The translations under genes were made by a program, and so were the position numbers. From the NCBI RefSeq assembly GCF_000002595.2, contig NC_057004.1, forward strand, positions 7,477,888 to 7,541,887: DNA of 64,000 bases, read 5' to 3'. Below are positions 61,001 to 64,000 of this stretch, in pieces. The DNA is from Chlamydomonas reinhardtii. Its lineage: Eukaryota; Chlorophyta; Chlorophyceae; Chlamydomonadales; Chlamydomonadaceae. Under the pieces are notes generated by a model. That model saw only the letters and a program-made list of their open reading frames with translations. It searched no databases and was not told the origin of the DNA. Positions within the stretch are counted from its first letter, which is position 1, and each line of letters begins with the position of its first letter.

Positions 61001-63609
61001 CTTGTGCAGCCGCAGCAGCCCGTGGAAGCCGCTCCTGTACCGGAGCCTGTGCCTGGTAGCGCGGGGCTAGCCGCAGCCGCCAACAACACGTGTGCTGTGG
61101 ACGTCAGCCTACCGGTCCGAACTGGTTCGGCGGTACCCGCGGCGGTGGTGGTTGAGGTTGAAGCCGTGCAGGCGACGGCGGCGGTCGACGCGGCCACAGC
61201 CGCAAGCGCCATGCCGGCTGGGCCTGCGCAACCGGCTGCCAACGCATCGGCTGCCAACACTGCCGCCACGGCACCGGAGCCGCACATGAGTGCTGTGGCA
61301 CGTGGAGCGGCTGCTGACAGCACGGCCGCTGTTCGCCCCACCGGCTCCGGCTGCGACGGCGCAGGCGCAGCCGCAGCTGCGGCCGCGGCGCCGGCCGGAG
61401 GCGCGGCACGGCAGTCCAGCGGCGGTAGCCAGCCTCCCAAGCATCCACAGCCGCACCACGCCGGGCCCGCCAGGACGTCGTCCTCGGCTCGTGCCGCGGC
61501 CGCCGCCCATGAGAATGAGGTGGCGGCGCTGCGCACGCATGCCCAGCTGGCGGCAGCTGCTGAGTACCTGGCGGCGCACTTGGGCGAGGACGGCGCCGCA
61601 GCGGCGGCGGCAGAGGCGGCCGCCGCCGCGGCGGACCAGACGGAGGCGGCGGCGGCGGCGCGTAGCCGCGGCACCAGGCCGAGCAGCAGCGGCAGCGGCG
61701 GGCTGGCGGATGCCGGCGCGCCCCGCAGCACTGCGCGCGTGCGAAGCACGGGCAGCGGCGGCGGCGGCACGCGGCCCGACGCGGCGGCGCGTCCCGCCGC
61801 CAGCGGCGGCATAACTGGGCCTGTGGCCCAGGCTGCCGCCTCCCACAGATCTTCTGGCGGCGGCGCTGCCGGCGCTGCTGCGGCGCCGCCGGCCGCGTCA
61901 GGTGCCTTCACGGCATCTGGGTGTGCAGTGGGCGCGGCGGCAGCCGGCCCCGGGCTCTCGGCGGGCCCGGCCGGTGGCAGTGACTGCGCGGACTACGCGC
62001 CCGGCTGCGGCTTGCACCGCGCGCCTGTGGACACGGCGACCAGCCCCGCGCGGGCATTCGGCGGTGTCGGCGTGCCCCCAAAGGCTGGCGCTGCTGCTGG
62101 TGCTGCTGGCACTACCTGCGATGCCTCTCGCGGCGGCTCCCCGGACCCCGAGGGCGGAGCCGGGGGCAGCCGCGGCGGCGCGACGTCGGAAGGCGGCGGC
62201 ATCGGCGACGGCGAGGAGGCGGTGTCGGAGATCGAGCGCGAGGAGTGGCGACGCCGCCGGGTGGGTGTGGTTGAGCGGAAAGCATGGCACGGATTGCTCT
62301 TGATTGCGTGGATGGGCGTGAGAAGTTCGTTATTGATCTGCAGTGAGGGCTCCGTCCGTGCGGCTATAGCTGACTGGTTGCATCGTTGCACGGGGTGATT
62401 GCAGGCTGAGATAGAGCGCCAGCGTGCCGAGGCGGCACTGGAGCGCGAGGCGGCACGGCGCGCCCGCGCCGCCGCCGCCGCACCTGGCGGCTCTGGCATG
62501 GGTGGCGCTGGCACCGCCGCTGGCAACCCCAACGCTGCCGCTGCTGTGGCGGCCGCCGCCGCAGCTGCGGTGGACGCGGAGCTGCAGCGGCGCATCCGGG
62601 AGCGGCTTGCGGAGCACCACCAGGCGGCAGAGGCGGCGGCGGCGGAGGCGGAGGCCAAGGAGCAGCTGAGGATCCGGGTGAGAGCCGTGGCCTTGGGGCG
62701 GTGGCGGGAGATGTGCGTTGGCAGCAATGGAGTATGGGCATGCTTGGGGGCGGCTCCCATCCTCGTCTGGCGTCTAGTGCGCGCCGTGCACGTAACCGTC
62801 ACCGCAAAACGCCGGGTCCTTCCGGTCTCCCAGCGTCGTTCAATCCATATACCCCCACCTCCCCTGTCCCCCTGCGCCCGCAGGTGCGCCTGCAGCTGCA
62901 GGACCGGCACCGCAAGGCGCTGCAGGAGCGCAACCTGGGCAAGCTGCTGCGCGGCCTGGGCGCACTGCCCAAGAGTGAGTGGCTTTCACCGCGCCGCTGG
63001 CGGGCAAGCCGACAATCAGCACAGGGCATGCCCGTGGGGCCTGCCTGCATGCCGCCCACTTGAACCGGGGCATGCACCAGCATCAGCCATGCAGGTGGCC
63101 CTCCCATCCTCTTGCACGCCAACCCGTTCCATTTTGCAGCACCAGCGTGTCCTACTGCATCCGCCCCCTAAACCTGCCTTGCCTCCCGTTTTTACTCCTA
63201 TGCCTTGCCCCCTTGCCTTGCGCCCTCCAGCCGCTCCGCCACTGCGCACGGTGGAGCAGCGCAGCCGCGCGCTCAAGGCCGCGAAGATCCGCTACCACCC
63301 GGACAAGGCCGCGGGCACGCTGGAGGTGAGCGGGATGGCGCTCCGCGGTGCGGTGCGGTGCGGGGACGGCGGAGGCCCAGAGCCGGCTGTTGGCGCCACA
63401 GGGCGCATTTGGACTGGGCATGCACCCGGGCGGTTATGTCCCCGACACGTTGGCGTCATGTCGCGTATGTGGTCAGGGGCCCTCTCAAGTACAGAAACGT
63501 GACACCGCTGCATGTTGACTTTGCTCTCGCATTTTTGTGATCGCAGGCTCTTGTGTACGCGGAGGAGGTGTCGAAGCTACTGAACAGCTGCGAGTGGAAC
63601 GGGCTGTAG
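58027..63609 (+). CDS. Large low-complexity protein with C-terminal J-domain-like segment
   Basis: Six exons join in phase: 58027-58086, 58175-62260, 62405-62677, 62884-62974, 63231-63325, 63547-63609, giving 1,555 aa. It begins MALGLSRWVDDNLDQLSRLE and continues SQLQALAAQAF, a possible short coiled coil. Exon 2 is 4.1 kb of Ala/Pro/Gln/Gly-rich sequence with KRRK and KKTRR basic clusters (possible nuclear signals) and a tandem PAPDLA repeat. From exon 3 the sequence becomes charged helix (AEIERQRAEAALEREAARR; LRIRVRLQLQDRHRKALQ). The end, NLGKLLRGLGALPK then RSRALKAAKIRYHPDKAAGT and EEVSKLLNSCEW, has the His-Pro-Asp tripeptide at about residue 1526 and helices like J-domain II and III. This suggests Hsp70 cochaperone activity, but the domain is short and the protein matches no family I know. 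Confidence 0.78.
60356..60480 (+). repeat. Tandem PAPDLA-coding repeat
   Basis: Degenerate 12/18-nt units of GGCTCCGGCTCCAGATCTG type encode APAPDLAPAPDLAPAPAPDL and similar. They lie within the long exon of the J-domain-like gene. Confidence 0.9.
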
Positions 63610-64000
63610 CGGCTGGACGGCGGTGGGGCTCGTTGTGGACTGTCTTCAGAGGCAGCTCGTCCAGCTGTCAGGCACACCGGAATGGGATACCGGCAATCCG
63701 GCCTGATGTGCATTGAGACGTTGCCTGGTTGGTGTACGCGTACGTTGTGTTGGTACCATTACCGGTACTGGTCAGCAAGCACCACTTGCCTTGCCGGTGT
63801 GTACATATAGCTTCTTCTACATCTGTCCGCTCGGGTTTGTTTGCGGGTTCTACGATGCAATCATGGAGTCGCTGTGGGGCACGTAGCTCTGCCATGAAGA
63901 GGCCCTTCAAACAGAACACATGCTCTCTGAATTTAACCCTCACTGTTCGATCAACGGCAGCTGGATTCACTGTTCGATCAACGGCAGCTGGATTTTGGTG
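63610..64000. other. Region downstream of the J-domain-like gene
   Basis: This is the 3' flank, without recognisable coding sequence up to the window edge. It is AT-richer than the gene and ends in a perfect tandem duplication. Confidence 0.5.
63941..63994 (+). repeat. Perfect 27-bp tandem duplication
   Basis: Two identical 27-bp units (63941-63967 and 63968-63994) begin CACTGTTCGATCAACGGCAG. More copies may lie beyond the window edge. Confidence 0.95.

Noticed and set aside
59914-61911. Long open frame on the - strand opposite the J-domain-like gene
   Set aside because: It is antisense to a GC-rich, Ala-rich exon, where reverse frames stay open by composition. It shows no conserved motif, and the + strand frame has phase-consistent introns and an HPD segment.

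Overview
The window looks like nuclear DNA of a chlorophycean green alga related to Chlamydomonas and the volvocines. The signs are very GC-rich coding sequence, many short GT-AG introns, Ala/Gly/Gln/Pro-rich low-complexity stretches inside conserved proteins, candidate TGTAA poly(A) signals, and the plastid-type NADPH-thioredoxin reductase NTRC. A run of exactly 100 N inside a (GGGGA)n tract shows it is a scaffolded assembly. I cannot fix the species.

Layout: (1) 0-2 kb, 3' end of an unrecognised Ser/Gly/Ala-rich gene (+). (2) 3.7-7.7 kb, lipoate-protein ligase A (-) head to head with an orphan gene (+). (3) 10.4-19.3 kb, a RUP/COP1/SPA-type WD40 protein (-) head to head with a multidomain peptide:N-glycanase (+). 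(4) 20.0-24.6 kb, a plastid-targeted FAD monooxygenase-like protein with a long Ala/Pro-rich tail (+). (5) 26.5-31.4 kb, a G-patch protein (-) head to head with a small plastid-targeted DUF2061 membrane protein (+). (6) 33.7-44.9 kb, an LRRC40-like leucine-rich-repeat protein (-) head to head with NTRC (+). (7) 48.2 kb, an intronless 120-aa HicB/UPF0150-like protein (+). (8) 50.9-63.6 kb, a cytochrome P450 (-) and a 1,555-aa low-complexity protein ending in a J-domain-like segment (+).

These are mostly unrelated housekeeping genes and do not form one pathway. The clearest organisational theme is that five pairs of genes are divergent. Likely plastid proteins are NTRC, the FAD enzyme and the DUF2061 protein. 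The observations most worth following are a strand-specific intronic repeat (core TACCAGCCCAAAC) in four introns of three genes, the HicB-like nuclear gene, the domain architecture of the peptide:N-glycanase, and the RUP-like WD40 protein. I saw no CRISPR array, rRNA, tRNA or intact transposon. Exon borders were read by eye from splice signals and reading-frame phase.
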